Assembly (NCBI GenBank): GCA_011799875.1 | Contig: CM022302.1 | Coordinates: 201,668,086 to 201,732,085, forward strand | DNA from: Thinopyrum elongatum | Taxonomy: Eukaryota; Streptophyta; Magnoliopsida; Poales; Poaceae | Direction: 5' to 3' | Length of the DNA stretch: 64,000 bases | In this document: piece by piece, positions 34,469 through 44,850 of the stretch | How the letters are laid out: the number at the start of each line of letters is the position of its first letter | How positions within the stretch are numbered: the first letter of the stretch is position 1 | Made by a program: the position numbers and the translations under genes | The notes under the pieces: model-generated | What the model saw: only the letters and a program-made list of their open reading frames with translations | Databases searched by the model: none | What the model was told of the DNA's origin: nothing

Positions 34469-35190
34469 ATCATTGCTATTAAGAATAACAAGATGGGGGC
34501 TATTCCCACATGAATAGATCTCGTCTATATCATGTCATCGTTCTTATTGCATTACTCCGTTTATCCATGAACTTAATACACTAGATGCATGCTGGATAGC
34601 GATCGATGTGTGTAGTAATAGTAGTAGATGCAGGCAGAAGTCGGTCTACTAATCTTGGACATGATGCCTATATAATAATCATTGCCTGGATATCGTCATA
34701 ATTATTTGAAGTTTTATCAATTGCCCAATAGTAATTTGTTTACCCACCGTGTGCTATTTTCTTGAGAGAAGCCACTAGTGAAATCTACGGCCCCCGGGTC
34801 TATTCTTCATCACATTTGCTTTCTGATCTATTATTTGCCACTTTTATTTTTAGATCTATTATTCCAAAAACCCAAAAATATCTTGCTGCACTTTTTTGCT
34901 ATTTATTTTATTTTGCATTTTACGGAGATCTATTTATCCAATCTATCACAATTTTATCCCGTCAACTTGACAATTTCTGGCGCCGTTATCCGAAGAAGGG
35001 ATTGACAACCCCTTATACGCGTCGGTTGCAAGTATTTGTTCTTTGTGTGCAGGTACCGTTTACATAGTGTTGCTTGGTTCTCCTACTGGATTGATACCTT
35101 GGTTTCATAACTGAGAGAAATGCCTACCGTAGCTATGCTGCATCATCCCTTCCTCTTTGGGAAAATACCGACGTTGTTCAAGCGACATAA

Positions 35191-35195
35191 GTAGG
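35191..35195 (+). repeat. Right TSD (GTAGG) of the gypsy solo LTR
   Basis: Matches 12004-12008; the Sirevirus LTR resumes with ATTGGAATATC. Confidence 0.9.
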
Positions 35196-35357
35196 ATTGG
35201 AATATCTTAATCTCAACACATGAGTAGGTGGTTCTCTCTCAGAAAATATATGGTGGAAGTGTAGGCACGTTCTGATGGCTCTCTCTCATATAGAGAAGGG
35301 GGTGGAGGGGTATATATAGCCTCCACACAAAATTCAACCGTTACACACATTTGACCC

Positions 35358-35745
35358 AACTCGGTGAGACCGAATAGATAAACTCAGTGGGACCGATTAG
35401 TTCAAAATGTGAATGTTAGGAATCTCGGTGGCACCGACTGAAACAACTCGGTGGGACCGATGTGCTAGGGCTTTAGGGCAAACATTATCTCGGTGACACC
35501 GATTGCATCAACTCGGTAAGACCGAAGTGAAGCAATAAGGAAACAGAGAGAATGTCAAGCCAACTCGGTGAGACGGATCGCATAACTCGGTGAGACCGAA
35601 ATAAATGCAACAAGTCATGGAGCGTTGGCAAGGCCATCTTGGTGAGACCAAGACCCGTATCGGTGAGACCGAACTGTTAGGGTTTCTGGCAGTGGCTATG
35701 TCATATGAACTCGGTGGCGCCGGATAGAAAGAATCGGTGGGGCCG
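35358..35745. repeat. Palindrome array in the second Sirevirus LTR
   Basis: About twelve YCGGTNNNACCGR motifs at the same relative positions as 3960-4355. Some motifs differ between the LTRs, so the copies have diverged independently. Confidence 0.85.
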
Positions 35746-36097
35746 AGTTGGAGTTTAGGGTTTTGACATATTTGGATGGAGAAAGTGGTTGAGGGCTTTG
35801 GAGAAATATCACTAAGCATTTGAGCAAGCAAGCCAGCCATTAAGCAACACCCCATCCCCTTTTAATAGTATTGGCTTTCCTATGGACTCAATGTGATCTT
35901 GGATCACTTAAAACAAAAAGAAGAGTCTTGGGCTTTTGCCAATATGTGTCCTTAGCATTTTGAGGGGTCCACATTTCTAGTCCATGCCATGCCATTCATT
36001 GAACTTCCTGAAATATTCATCTTGAATGGATATTAGTTCAATGAGCTATATGTTGTTATGAATTACCAAAACCACCCAGGAATTAGTTGCACTTTCA

Positions 36098-36102
36098 TTG
36101 TT
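36098..36102 (+). repeat. Right TSD (TTGTT) of the Sirevirus
   Basis: Matches 3103-3107; the LINE reading frame continues directly after it. Confidence 0.9.
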
Positions 36103-37782
36103 TCAGACTACCGCGAGGTTTGTGTGAACATATCAACTCTCTAATTATGAAATTTTGGTGGGGAGTAAAGAATGGTAAAAGGAAGGTGGCCTGGGTGTCT
36201 TAGGATATTATGACAAGACCGAAACACTTGGGTGGGATGGGTTTTCATGACCTGGAGTTGTTTAATTAAGTTCTCCTTGCTAGGCAAGCATGGACACTTC
36301 TGAAGGATCCCAACTCCTTGAGTGCAATAATTCTTAAATCAGGTTATTTCCTTGATACTTTTATCCTACATGCCACTATGGGTTCTCACCTGTCACAGAT
36401 TATGAGATCAATAATTGAAGGAAGAGATGTCCTTGTTCAAGGGCTAATTCGACGAATAGGAGATGGAACCACCACTGAAATCTAGAACCATAATTGGTGT
36501 GCCGAGGGATAATTCCATGAGACCTATTACTCCTGCACATAATGATGTCTTCTAGGTTTCGGATCTGATCGATGGTACTAATGCTAGCTCACGGGAGGAA
36601 CTTGTGAGGAATTCCATTTTACCTATTGATGCCACCATGATCTTGGGCCTTCCTGTGTGTACAAGGAATATTTCGGACTTCTGGTCTTGGGCTCATGAAA
36701 CAAATGGATGCTTTTCGGTTCGTTCTGCATACCGCAAGTTGGCAAGCACAAAAATCAGTAGGGAAGGCTGGCTAGAGGGTAATAGTAGTACTTCAGATAT
36801 TGTGTCAGCTGCGTGGGGCATTACGGTACCATCGAAGCTTAAGGTTTTCTTGTGGCATCTTGCAAAGCATTCAATTCCTACTTTGGATGTGTTAAATCAC
36901 AGAAACATGTCTGATACACCATATTCCCCACTTTGTGGTATGTGTGATTCCTGGAAGCATGCACTTGTTGAATGCTCTTTGGCCAGGTCGGTATGGGCTC
37001 TTGCAAAGGAGGAATTGGTTGAACATATGATAATGACTACAATCACGGATGCAAAACTTTGGCTAGCTACTATTCATGATTCACTGCAACGAGATTAATT
37101 TGAAGAGATGGTGGTGACCCTATGGGCAGTTTGGTACGCACAAAGAAAAGCGATCTATAAGCAGGAATTTTAGGCCCCAAAGTCCACAAATCTTTTGTTA
37201 AGAACTTCATGGTAGAGATCAAAACCAGTGCATGTCCATAGCGAGTAGCGGCCTAGCCTGCTCGGGTTACAGTTCAATAGCCGTGGATTAGACCACCGCA
37301 AGGATTTATGAAAACAAATGTAGATGGGGCGCTTGGAAGGTAGGGTGACAGAGGTGCAGCTGCTGCAATTTGTTGGGATCATCTTGGAAATTATATAGGC
37401 TCATCAGCAGTCAATTTTATGGGCATTACCGATGTCCTAATCTTGGAAGCCTAGGCATGTCGCGAAGCGTTGGCTTTGGCCAAGGATGTGGACATTGCCT
37501 GGATCTTGATCTCTTTGAGTTGCACCATAGTAATAAAATATATCCATGAAAACCATGGTGAGAGGCGTGCTGCCATTATTAATGAGATTCGTTCTAGTAA
37601 GTTAGATTTTTTGGAGTGTGAATTCATGTATGAGAGTAGGTCTCGAAACTTTGAGGCTGATAGCATAGCTAAATTTTCTTTGTCACTAGATGTTGGTAGG
37701 CATGTGTGTTTCCTTCAACCACATGACATTGTAATGATTTCGTTGAACTTGCTTGAATAAAGAATCGTTTACCCCTTAAATT
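36103..37782 (+). pseudogene. LINE RT end, zinc finger and RNase H, degraded
   Basis: The plus strand continues the LINE protein: RLPRGLCEHINSLIMKFWWG (36103-36165), then a zf-RVT-type zinc-binding domain at 36700-37020 (FSVRSAYRKLA, LKVFLWHLAKHSIPT, with Cys/His at CGMCDSWKH), then an RNase H remnant (37450-37760, RNFEADSIAKFSLS near the end). Plant LINEs of the L1 group often carry this C-terminal RNase H. Stops occur near 36190, 36270, 36483, 37098 and 37170. The largest clean frame is 36604-37098. Confidence 0.85.
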
Positions 37783-37787
37783 AAAAA

Positions 37788-37802
37788 AAGAAAATGGCAT
37801 CT
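37788..37802 (+). repeat. Right 15-bp TSD of the LINE
   Basis: AAGAAAATGGCATCT, identical to 2844-2858; it overlaps the last bases of the A-tail. Confidence 0.8.
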
Positions 37803-38167
37803 TTTTTGTCTCTCAGAAAAAAGGAACTGGCGTCTCTCTTCCTTTTAACCCAAAAAGCCCCATGTAGTAATTAGCGGTTTCTATTTCTAGGCGATGGAAT
37901 TACCTACCTGTCTCTCGCTTGCTGCGGCGGAAAAGCAGTGCAACAACTAGTGCAGACAACTCTTGTCTTTGATGCTTTGTATCAATAATAATTCTTGTTC
38001 TTTTTAACACGCAATTTCATGTTATAAATTGATGGGCGATGGTGCTATCAGCTTTATTTAGTTATGGTGTTCAAAAAGATTTATTTAGCTGTCTACATTT
38101 TCTTATATCTTACTTTGATCTTCATATATTCGTATAAGTTAATTGTAGTTATTTGTCTAATCATATA
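37803..38167. other. Unassigned sequence right of the LINE
   Basis: No gene or repeat recognised. AT-rich. Confidence 0.5.
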
Positions 38168-38249
38168 CTCCCTCTATATCAAAATATAAAACTTTTTTGT
38201 TACACTATGACAATGTCAAAAGACGTCTTATATTTTGATACGGAGGAAG
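38168..38249. mobile_element. Stowaway MITE (82 bp)
   Basis: Terminal inverted repeats CTCCCTCTATATCAAAATAT and its near complement, flanked by TA on both sides. Stowaways are short non-autonomous relatives of Tc1/mariner elements. Confidence 0.85.
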
Positions 38250-38251
38250 TA

Positions 38252-38357
38252 CCCCCTTCGATCCAAAATAAGTGTCGTAGTTTTGAACGAAGGTTGTAAC
38301 CTTAGTTCAAAGAAACCTTAGTTCAGAACAGCGACACTTATTTTGGCTCGGAAGGAG
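38252..38357. mobile_element. Second Stowaway MITE (106 bp), abutting the first
   Basis: CCCCCTTCGATCCAAAATAAGTG pairs with CACTTATTTTGGCTCGGAAGGAG. The left TA (38250-38251) is shared with the first MITE; the right TA is at 38358-38359. Confidence 0.8.
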
Positions 38358-38359
38358 TA

Positions 38360-38889
38360 CATTTTATGTCATGAAAATTTGTTCTCATGCTATCGGTTCT
38401 GTCATACTAAATTTTTCATCTGCCCTCCACCAACACGTGCAAGCACAATTAACTCGATGAATGGCACAAGTTTTGGCTTGATCTCATGTGTGATTGCCCC
38501 TACCACGCTCCCAGGCTGCGTGCAATCAACACTTGATCTCTCGTGTGCACTGGCCAGGTACGCCCCATCAAGCCATCACCGCTCCCACATGACCACGATG
38601 AGAGCCCACTGTCCACCTCAACAATGCGATTTCATAGAAGATATGTCAATTTCTCCTTCTTATGATATCATTGTAAGAAAATATTAAGAATTTTTTAGGG
38701 GCCCCAATTCAAATTTCGCCTCAGCCCCGAAATGTCAGGGCCGGGCCAGTTGGGTTCTAGAAGAATTCCACATGCACTTGCGGTCCATTGATTTTGATCG
38801 ATGGAATCATATAAAGGTACTATCTGCCCTATAGAAGCCGTGCGTGGATTTTCTTTTCTTTTTTGAGAAAAAAGCAATGGGTAGAAGTT
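38360..38889. other. Unassigned sequence
   Basis: No coding or repeat signal recognised. Confidence 0.45.
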
Positions 38890-39014
38890 AGAAACCCTTG
38901 AAGTGCTTCCGCTCGTAGTCTTTGCGCAGGACGTTCTCACTGTCGTCGATCTGGCCGCCGTAGCAACCGCCCCAGCGCCCTCCGCCTAACCCTGCCGCAG
39001 CCCTGCCGTAGGCC

Positions 39015-39150
39015 ACTCCGGCCGCGGCAGACACCAGACCTGTCGCCAGCCACTCCGGACACGGCAGCCACCAGACCTGTCGCTGGCCACTCCGGCCGCG
39101 GCAGCCAACTACCATGCCGATAGTCGTTCCGGCCGAGGCAACCACCGCTC
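39015..39150. repeat. 37-bp tandem repeat, about 3.6 units
   Basis: Units start CACTCCGGCCGCGGCAG and include CACCAGACCTGTCG. GC-rich, at the 5' side of the LINE ORF1 remnant. Confidence 0.75.
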
Positions 39151-41181
39151 TTTCCCCTCCGTCTTGCCAATCGAGGTGCCTTTCCAACTTCTTCATCATG
39201 TGTTTTGCCGATCTAAGATTCGATCGGGGGCATGCATTCGAGGACAACATTCATCGAAAGCTTGGTCTACCCATCAACTTCATAGAAGGAGAGGGACTCA
39301 GAGAATTCTTTTTGGTGGCGAAATTCACCAGATCAAGAATCAGACTCACAGAAGAAACAATCGGTACTATTCTACTCTCATGCTTTGGTGGTCGGGCATC
39401 TTTATTTAAGGTTAACAAGATCCAAGATAAAATGTTTAAATTCTCAGTTTCGTCCATGGATGTGGGTTTTGCTATCACAATGGAGGTACAATATCTATTC
39501 CGGAATTCAACTTGGGTTTTCTCCTCTGGGGTCCTAATGGTGCCAAGCATGGAACTCTTTCGGATCCAGACAACGAACATGGATGGACAGTAGTTTCTCG
39601 CAGAAGGTCTTCTAATTCATATGCTGACGCAGTTAGAAATCCAAGAATTTTTGATCCAACTGCATCGACAAGAATCCACCAGGATCGTTAATCTAGATCT
39701 CCGGTGCCGGTTTCGACAGTTTTCAGCAGACTTCAATTCCCAGTTAATCATGGAAATAATGGCGCGGGATCATCGCCTGTTCAAAATATGAATAACAGGG
39801 CCCATCCTGACAGGCGAGTGTGCCAAATAGCTAATCCAGCACAGGCTCAGCCCTTATGTACTCGCTGCCTTCTTTTGGGCCACGAGAGGCCGGCCTGCAC
39901 AAACAAAGTCAGGTGTCGCAGATGTAAGAGATGGGGCCATGTGGTCAGTGGCTACCGTTTCATTTTCCAATCTTTGGCAACGTCAAATCAACTGATCGCC
40001 CCAGGCTCTGCTCCTGCTGCCACTTCTGGCAATCCGAGTGCAGGGCTGGAGTAGATTCTGGCAATCAACCCTTGGCTACTTCTCCACCTAACGCTCCAAG
40101 CCGAAGCAGTCCATTGCCCAGCGGCTCTTCCTTGCCGCCTCCATGGGCATTGCCCCCAACACCCAGCTCTCATCTGTTCTTGCTCGACGTGCGAACCCTG
40201 CTCTGGCAATGGCGAACTTCCCATTCGACCCAGCTCCGTTTCTGTCGCTGCACCACCAAGCGATTTATGTGGAAGGAAGACCAGCAAGGGTGCGTGTCAT
40301 CTCGACGCCGGCTGCTCCAAGGTACGAAGATTGGCCAATCGCCACGGTAATCCAATGCCAAATCTTCAGGTTCACTTCCCTGCTGTCAGACAGCTTATTG
40401 GGGAGTTCATAACTGAAGAAAAGCACTTAGGCTTTTTAGAGATTTTCCCTTGCCCGTTCGGGCAAGCATATGTGAGATTTAATTCTCCTTTTGATAGAGA
40501 TGCAATGGTCCTTCAGGGTCCGCATGTATTTGGAGATATGCATGTGATTTTTCAAAGGCATAATCAGGGGCTGAATTGGAGAAATATGGCTATGAATAGG
40601 GACATCTGGGTGTTGCTCGCAGGCTTTCCTTTTGATAAAAGAGACATTCATGAGATTGTCAATTATGTCAGAAGCTTTAGCAAGCTGTTCCTTTGGGACA
40701 GAACTAGAAGCACTAAGGCCACTTTGATGGTCAAAGTTAGGGTTGATGAACCGAGAGATGTGCCGACAAGCACAGTAGTGGGTGAGTCTGAGGATATTAA
40801 CTCAGAATTATGAACAGTGCCAGTAGTCATCGTGCAACAAGAAATGATTGGAGTTGGGCCTCCAAATGAAGATCCAGTGCCGGTAGATGGCAATCCTCAT
40901 CCCTTGCCAAATAAACCTAATTACCACCCCAATCAGCTCAATCATTTCCTGGGACCTATCATGGAGCACCAAGCCCAAGATGACATGAATAATGGGCATA
41001 ATAACCAAGGTAATCCTCCAGCACAGAATAATCAGGATAATCTGCTAGAAGAAGATGACGAGGACATGCCAGGGTGAGACCATTGGGCTATGCCTGCTGA
41101 TGAGGATGATGATTTCATTGATCAAGAATTAGAAGGAGAGTTTATAGAACTTGCTGATCTGTTGCAACCACTTGATGAGCA
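39114..41181 (+). pseudogene. LINE ORF1-like protein, cut by CACTA-like terminus
   Basis: Frames on the plus strand show an N-terminal segment (EFFLVAKFTRSRIRLTEETI), a double zinc knuckle (CTRCLLLGHERPAC then CRRCKRWGH, 39850-39945), a DUF4283-like core (FPCPFGQAYVRFNSPFDRD, WVLLAGFPFDKRDIHE, 40440-40680) and an acidic Asn/Asp-rich tail to 41175. This is the domain set of grass LINE ORF1 proteins. There are at least three frame changes and several stops. The ORF runs into CACTGGTAC at 41182; no continuation was found to the right. Confidence 0.7.
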
Positions 41182-41970
41182 CACTGGTACAGTGAGCTGC
41201 TATACAAACGGTTTTTAACCCCTTTCCGCGACGGCATTTTAAACCGTCGCCTAGTGAGTGTGGGTGATAGGGGGGTCCTTCCCACACAACCCAGAAACCG
41301 TCGGGGATAGGAAGCAGGAATGCATAAGTTTTCTAGAACAAAGCGTATGCGATGCACTCACCTATCCCAAACGTGATTCTTCACACAACTGTTTGGGGTA
41401 TATCTAATATCCCAAATGCTCCATCCTTGCTACTCATGTGTGCTGGCATTACCATCGCAGTTGATATTCTGTGGTGCTACGTTTACGATGCGCGGCCTAT
41501 CACAAACAGTTCACGATTATAGAACGTGTATGATAAGCAGACAATCACACACATTTACTTTTCCCGAACCGTATGCGATAACTAATTAAGAATATTAGCT
41601 AATCATCGTATGAGTGTTGGATAGGATTACGAAACGTCGGACCGTCGTAACAGTGTCGTACATGATAGCTATCGCACACGCTATTCTGTGGTGCAATATT
41701 TACGATGCGTACCACATAAAAACAGTTCATGATTGTAAATCGTGTACGATAAGGCAACTATCACAAACAGTTAGTTTGCTCGCACCATTTGTGATATTGT
41801 CTGACATCACACACGTTTTGCAAACTGCAACTGCGTGCATGCTCGCACACGTTTTCTCTCTGTGAACCGTGTCGGATTATAGTGTATATCACACACGTTT
41901 GTGTTTTACCGACCGTGTGCGCCGTAACGACCTGCAGAGCATAATTTCACCCTAATTTAATTGCTGCTAT
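41182..41970. repeat. Terminal and subterminal repeats of unit A
   Basis: Terminal block with ACGGTTTTTAACCCCTTTCCGCG and two inverted ACCGTCG words, followed by many dispersed CACACGTT, CACAAACAGTT and CGTGTGCGAT words in both orientations. These are potential transposase-binding repeats. Confidence 0.7.
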
Positions 41971-42716
41971 TTAAAATTATACCGAATTTGAATTTGAAAG
42001 TATGCTATAGCTTTATTCATATCCATCAGGTTCAAATAACCAATGCATTATTCGATTCACAGGTACATATGTTCAAGAATTACATAAGCACCAAATAAAG
42101 AATGATGAACCACAGTTGTATACTTGTACTATTAAAGACGGTAAAGAAAGAGGCGAAATACATTCTAGTTGTTGAACAAGGTGAAGCGAAATGCCCATAT
42201 TGTGCCCTCCTCCATACAGAAGGCACGCACGACTCTAGTCCAACCCCTTGTGATGGCCGACCGTCCATCCTTCACTGTCTTCATGAACACATCTAGATAG
42301 TCATCGTGTTCTAGTAGAAATACTTTAACCTTTGTATGCTCACCAATCATGTAGTTTGAGAGGTAATCTTGAGTAAACTGCTCTGAGAACCATTGCAAAG
42401 GAAAAAGATTCAAACATTGTCATCTAACACAACTCATTATGGGCAGTAAAAAGAAGGTTGCGGAGTTCTTACTTACCATCCTGCAGTTCGCTGTTGTCTT
42501 GGATAAAGTGTAAACAAATAGTTTAATTGCCATCTTTTAACACATTTTACTAACAATCTTTATCGGCTTCCTCACTTGATGCTGGTTCATCAATATCTCA
42601 TTGCCCCATACGCAGAAAGGGTCGAAGCGCGGATCTTTACCAATGACATATGTACCTAAAATCACCAAGTTAATATTAGAAGCTAAACAGCAATTGCACA
42701 ATGATGTAGTACAACA

Positions 42717-42806
42717 CTCCCTCCGTCCCATTATATAATATCTTATAACATCCAATATACTCACATATTGGATGAATTAACATCTTATATTATGGGCCGG
42801 AGGGAG
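42717..42806. mobile_element. Stowaway-like MITE (90 bp) in copy A intron
   Basis: CTCCCTCCGTCCCATTATAT pairs with ATATTATGGGCCGGAGGGAG. The flanking TA has decayed (CA and TT). Absent from copy B at the same place. Confidence 0.75.
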
Positions 42807-42850
42807 TTTATTGCATTTTTGCAAATTATCGGCTGATTATCTGGTGCTGT

Positions 42851-42879
42851 GTTGTTGTTGTTGTTGTTGTTGTTGTTGT
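42851..42879 (+). repeat. (GTT)n microsatellite
   Basis: About nine GTT units in the intron of copy A. Confidence 0.9.
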
Positions 42880-43954
42880 AGACATCATCAGAACATTAAG
42901 GTAACACTCTTCCTTGTTGCTATGTAGCCTAGGATTGTATATTTAGACATTTAGTTCAGTGCATGTTGCTATGTAGCCTCAGATATATTAGATATGTTGC
43001 TATGTACCTACCGATAAATGGGTTACATATATATTCAGTTAAAAGTCCAATTTACCGATTAGTCCCTTATCAACCCCCGGCCTATATGGTACCAGCTACT
43101 GATATCCTGAACAGTGAGTATATATAAGCTATAGGATGAAACTAACCTCGATGGAAAACAGTAGGCGTTACCAAAATTGTCCCGTGTAAGTACATCGAGA
43201 GGCATGTTAAGCACAACAGGCTAAACTTCAACCAAATATATCCATAGCAGACAAAATAATCTCCAAACGATAGCTTCAGTGTGCAGGTTTAAGCATGCTA
43301 GTTAAGCAAAACAAGAAGTGAAAAGGTGTGTTAACTGCAATAGGCCTAACATTTAACAACAAGCAAATATAGTCATTCAAACTGGTATTGTGCCAGTCTA
43401 AGTACACTGGTTATTGTTTAATAAAAATGAAAAGGCATGTTAATTACAACATGCTTAACAGTAACCAAATGTAGTCATTCATAGTGGTATTATTGAAACT
43501 GGTATTGATGAAATTGAACTGCACAGTTCATACTTGCACATATAGAACATCACGTTGTGAATAACTGAAATAAACAAGGCATACTACGAACAACCAAAGA
43601 TAGCACTTGAAACTGGACATATGCTAACTACAAACAACCGAACAACCAAAAAACTTCAAAAGAGGCATATGCTAGCTATAACAGGCTTAACAGCAAGCAA
43701 ATATATGCATTCCTATCGGTGTGTTTAAAACTGGTATTGATGAAAATGTACTGCACAGTAAATAGCTGCACATATAGAGCATCACATTTGTGAACAACTG
43801 AAATAAACAAGTCATACAGCAAACAAGCAAATATAGCAATTAAAACTGGACATATTCTCACTACACTACAAAAGGGACTCGATAAAACAAATCATGGGTT
43901 CCCCCCATTGAAGAGGCACTGCAAAACAAATCATGGGTTTCCTCACTTGTCACA

Positions 43955-44122
43955 GATGGGCTCGTTCCTGTGGGAAGAGCATGGACCCCGGGTGCGCTCC
44001 ATGTTGTCGTAGATGGGCTCCTTCCCCTTGGAAGAGCACGGCTGTAGGGTGCCCTCCCTGATGCCGCAGATGGGCTCTTTCCCCTTGGAAGAGTTGGAGA
44101 GGGTGCCCTCCTCGTGGTTGCC
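43955..44122 (-). repeat. 57-bp repeats in exon 1 of copy A
   Basis: Three units encode 19-residue repeats ending KGKEPICGI, KGKEPIYDN and RNEPICDK. Copy B has a single EPICDK end, so A expanded here. Confidence 0.75.
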
Positions 44123-44744
44123 GTCGATGAGGTCTGACTTGGCAGATGTGGATCCCAAGCCAGCATCGCAGAACGTGTCCTTCAGAAATGACAAAAGGGG
44201 CTCGATGGCGATGTAGGATGGCAAATTCTTGACTGTGAGCCAGAGGAGATCAGCGGCGGGGCCATGGATGAGATCGACGGCGGTTGAACCCGAGGGGTTG
44301 GGGTGGGCCACTTAACCTGTGACATAGCCCGCACCAGGCCGTCGCTGTCGATGACCTCGATGTCATAGCCGGTGTCCGCGATATATCCGTACTCTCTAGC
44401 CCGCTGATTGAGAGCCTGCGGACAGTAATGGTCATCAGCTTCCTCGGCGGCCACCTCGGCGACGTCGGGTGAAGAGGCCACGATACACCTCTTTTGGGCC
44501 AGTCGCTCCTCGAGCTCCACGGGAAGCGTAGCTGGGCTTAGGCTGCGACGCTCTGGAGTGGGGGATGGGGATGGGGATCTGTGGGAAAGGGGGCGTTTGA
44601 CAGGCGTCATCTAAGAAACTCAGGGCGGCTAGGGTATGGAGATCGGTGTGTAAGCTGCACGGGCAAACCGACAGATGTTGACAATGGAGGCCTTGCGGCG
44701 GCGACGAGGACTTTGCTAGGGTTTTGAGCGAGGGAGGGGTTGTG

Positions 44745-44832
44745 GTGGTGGGTGTGTGTGTGTGTGCCCGCGCGCGCGTGCGCGAGGAGTTTTTGGAGTG
44801 TGTGTGTGTGTGTGTGGGGGGGGGGGGGAGCT
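44745..44832. repeat. (GT)n, (CG)n and G-run microsatellites
   Basis: Alternating TG, CG and TG blocks followed by a run of about 14 G. They lie upstream of the copy A gene start, a potential Z-DNA-prone stretch. Confidence 0.85.
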
Positions 44833-44850
44833 GTGAGGGAAATGACGTGG

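Larger units (their letters stand above)
12009..35190 (+). mobile_element. Gypsy solo LTR (TGATACGTCTCC type), split by Angela
   Basis: Own sequence is 12009-12880 plus 34469-35190, about 1.6 kb, with a 5-bp TSD and no internal coding region, so it looks like a solo LTR left by recombination between two LTRs. A TATA box is at 12378-12384. The right end ACATAA corresponds to CACGTCA in the second copy at 44851-46457, so the terminal CA has mutated. The family belongs to the group of Triticeae gypsy LTRs beginning TGATACGTCTCC; I do not assign a name. Confidence 0.75.
3108..36097 (-). mobile_element. Maximus-like Copia Sirevirus, pol-less, minus strand
   Basis: LTRs at 3108-4698 and 11321-36097 (the latter interrupted) bound an internal region with a primer-binding site, gag, an extra ORF and a polypurine tract, all on the minus strand. 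Net size without nested elements is about 9.8 kb. No protease, integrase, RT or RNase H is present between gag (ends 9050) and the extra ORF (starts 7343). The element is therefore a non-autonomous or deletion derivative that would need enzymes in trans. The name Maximus rests on recalled LTR and gag similarity; membership in the Sirevirus group is supported by gag plus the downstream extra ORF. Confidence 0.8.
11321..36097 (-). repeat. Sirevirus 5' LTR, split by the inner nest
   Basis: LTR sequence occupies 11321-12008 and 35196-36097, 1590 bp in total, matching the 1591-bp left LTR end to end. The insertion of the gypsy solo LTR duplicated GTAGG. A TATA-like box lies at 35311-35318 and a second palindrome array at 35358-35745. 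Confidence 0.9.
2859..37789 (+). mobile_element. 5'-truncated LINE, split by a 33-kb nest
   Basis: The LINE's own sequence is 2859-3107 plus 36103-37789, about 1.9 kb. It starts inside the reverse transcriptase, as expected from 5' truncation during target-primed reverse transcription, and ends in a short A-tail (37783-37789). A perfect 15-bp TSD flanks it. The middle is occupied by the Sirevirus at 3108-36097, and the reading frame resumes exactly across that insertion once one TTGTT copy is discounted. This is the outermost identified layer of the nest. Confidence 0.85.
42165..44610 (-). pseudogene. Split gene with B3-like DNA-binding domain, copy A
   Basis: Minus strand. Exon 1 (44610-43943) encodes MTPVKRPLSHRSPSPSPTPE, a Ser/Pro-rich start, then a conserved segment (GYDIEVIDSDGLVRAMSQVK, LSFLKDTFCDAGLG). 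Exon 2 is 42655-42477 (DPRFDPFCVWGNEILM). Exon 3, 42392-42165, is the B3-like part (FTQDYLSNYM, DVFMKTVKDGRSAITRGW, EEGTIWAFRF). B3 domains bind DNA in plant transcription factors. Lesions: frameshift in exon 1 near 44310, stop in exon 2 (42537-42539), and the exon-3 acceptor reads AA instead of AG (42393). The C-terminus of exon 1 contains three 19-residue repeats. The link of exon 1 to exons 2-3 is inferred from synteny with copy B. Confidence 0.55.
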
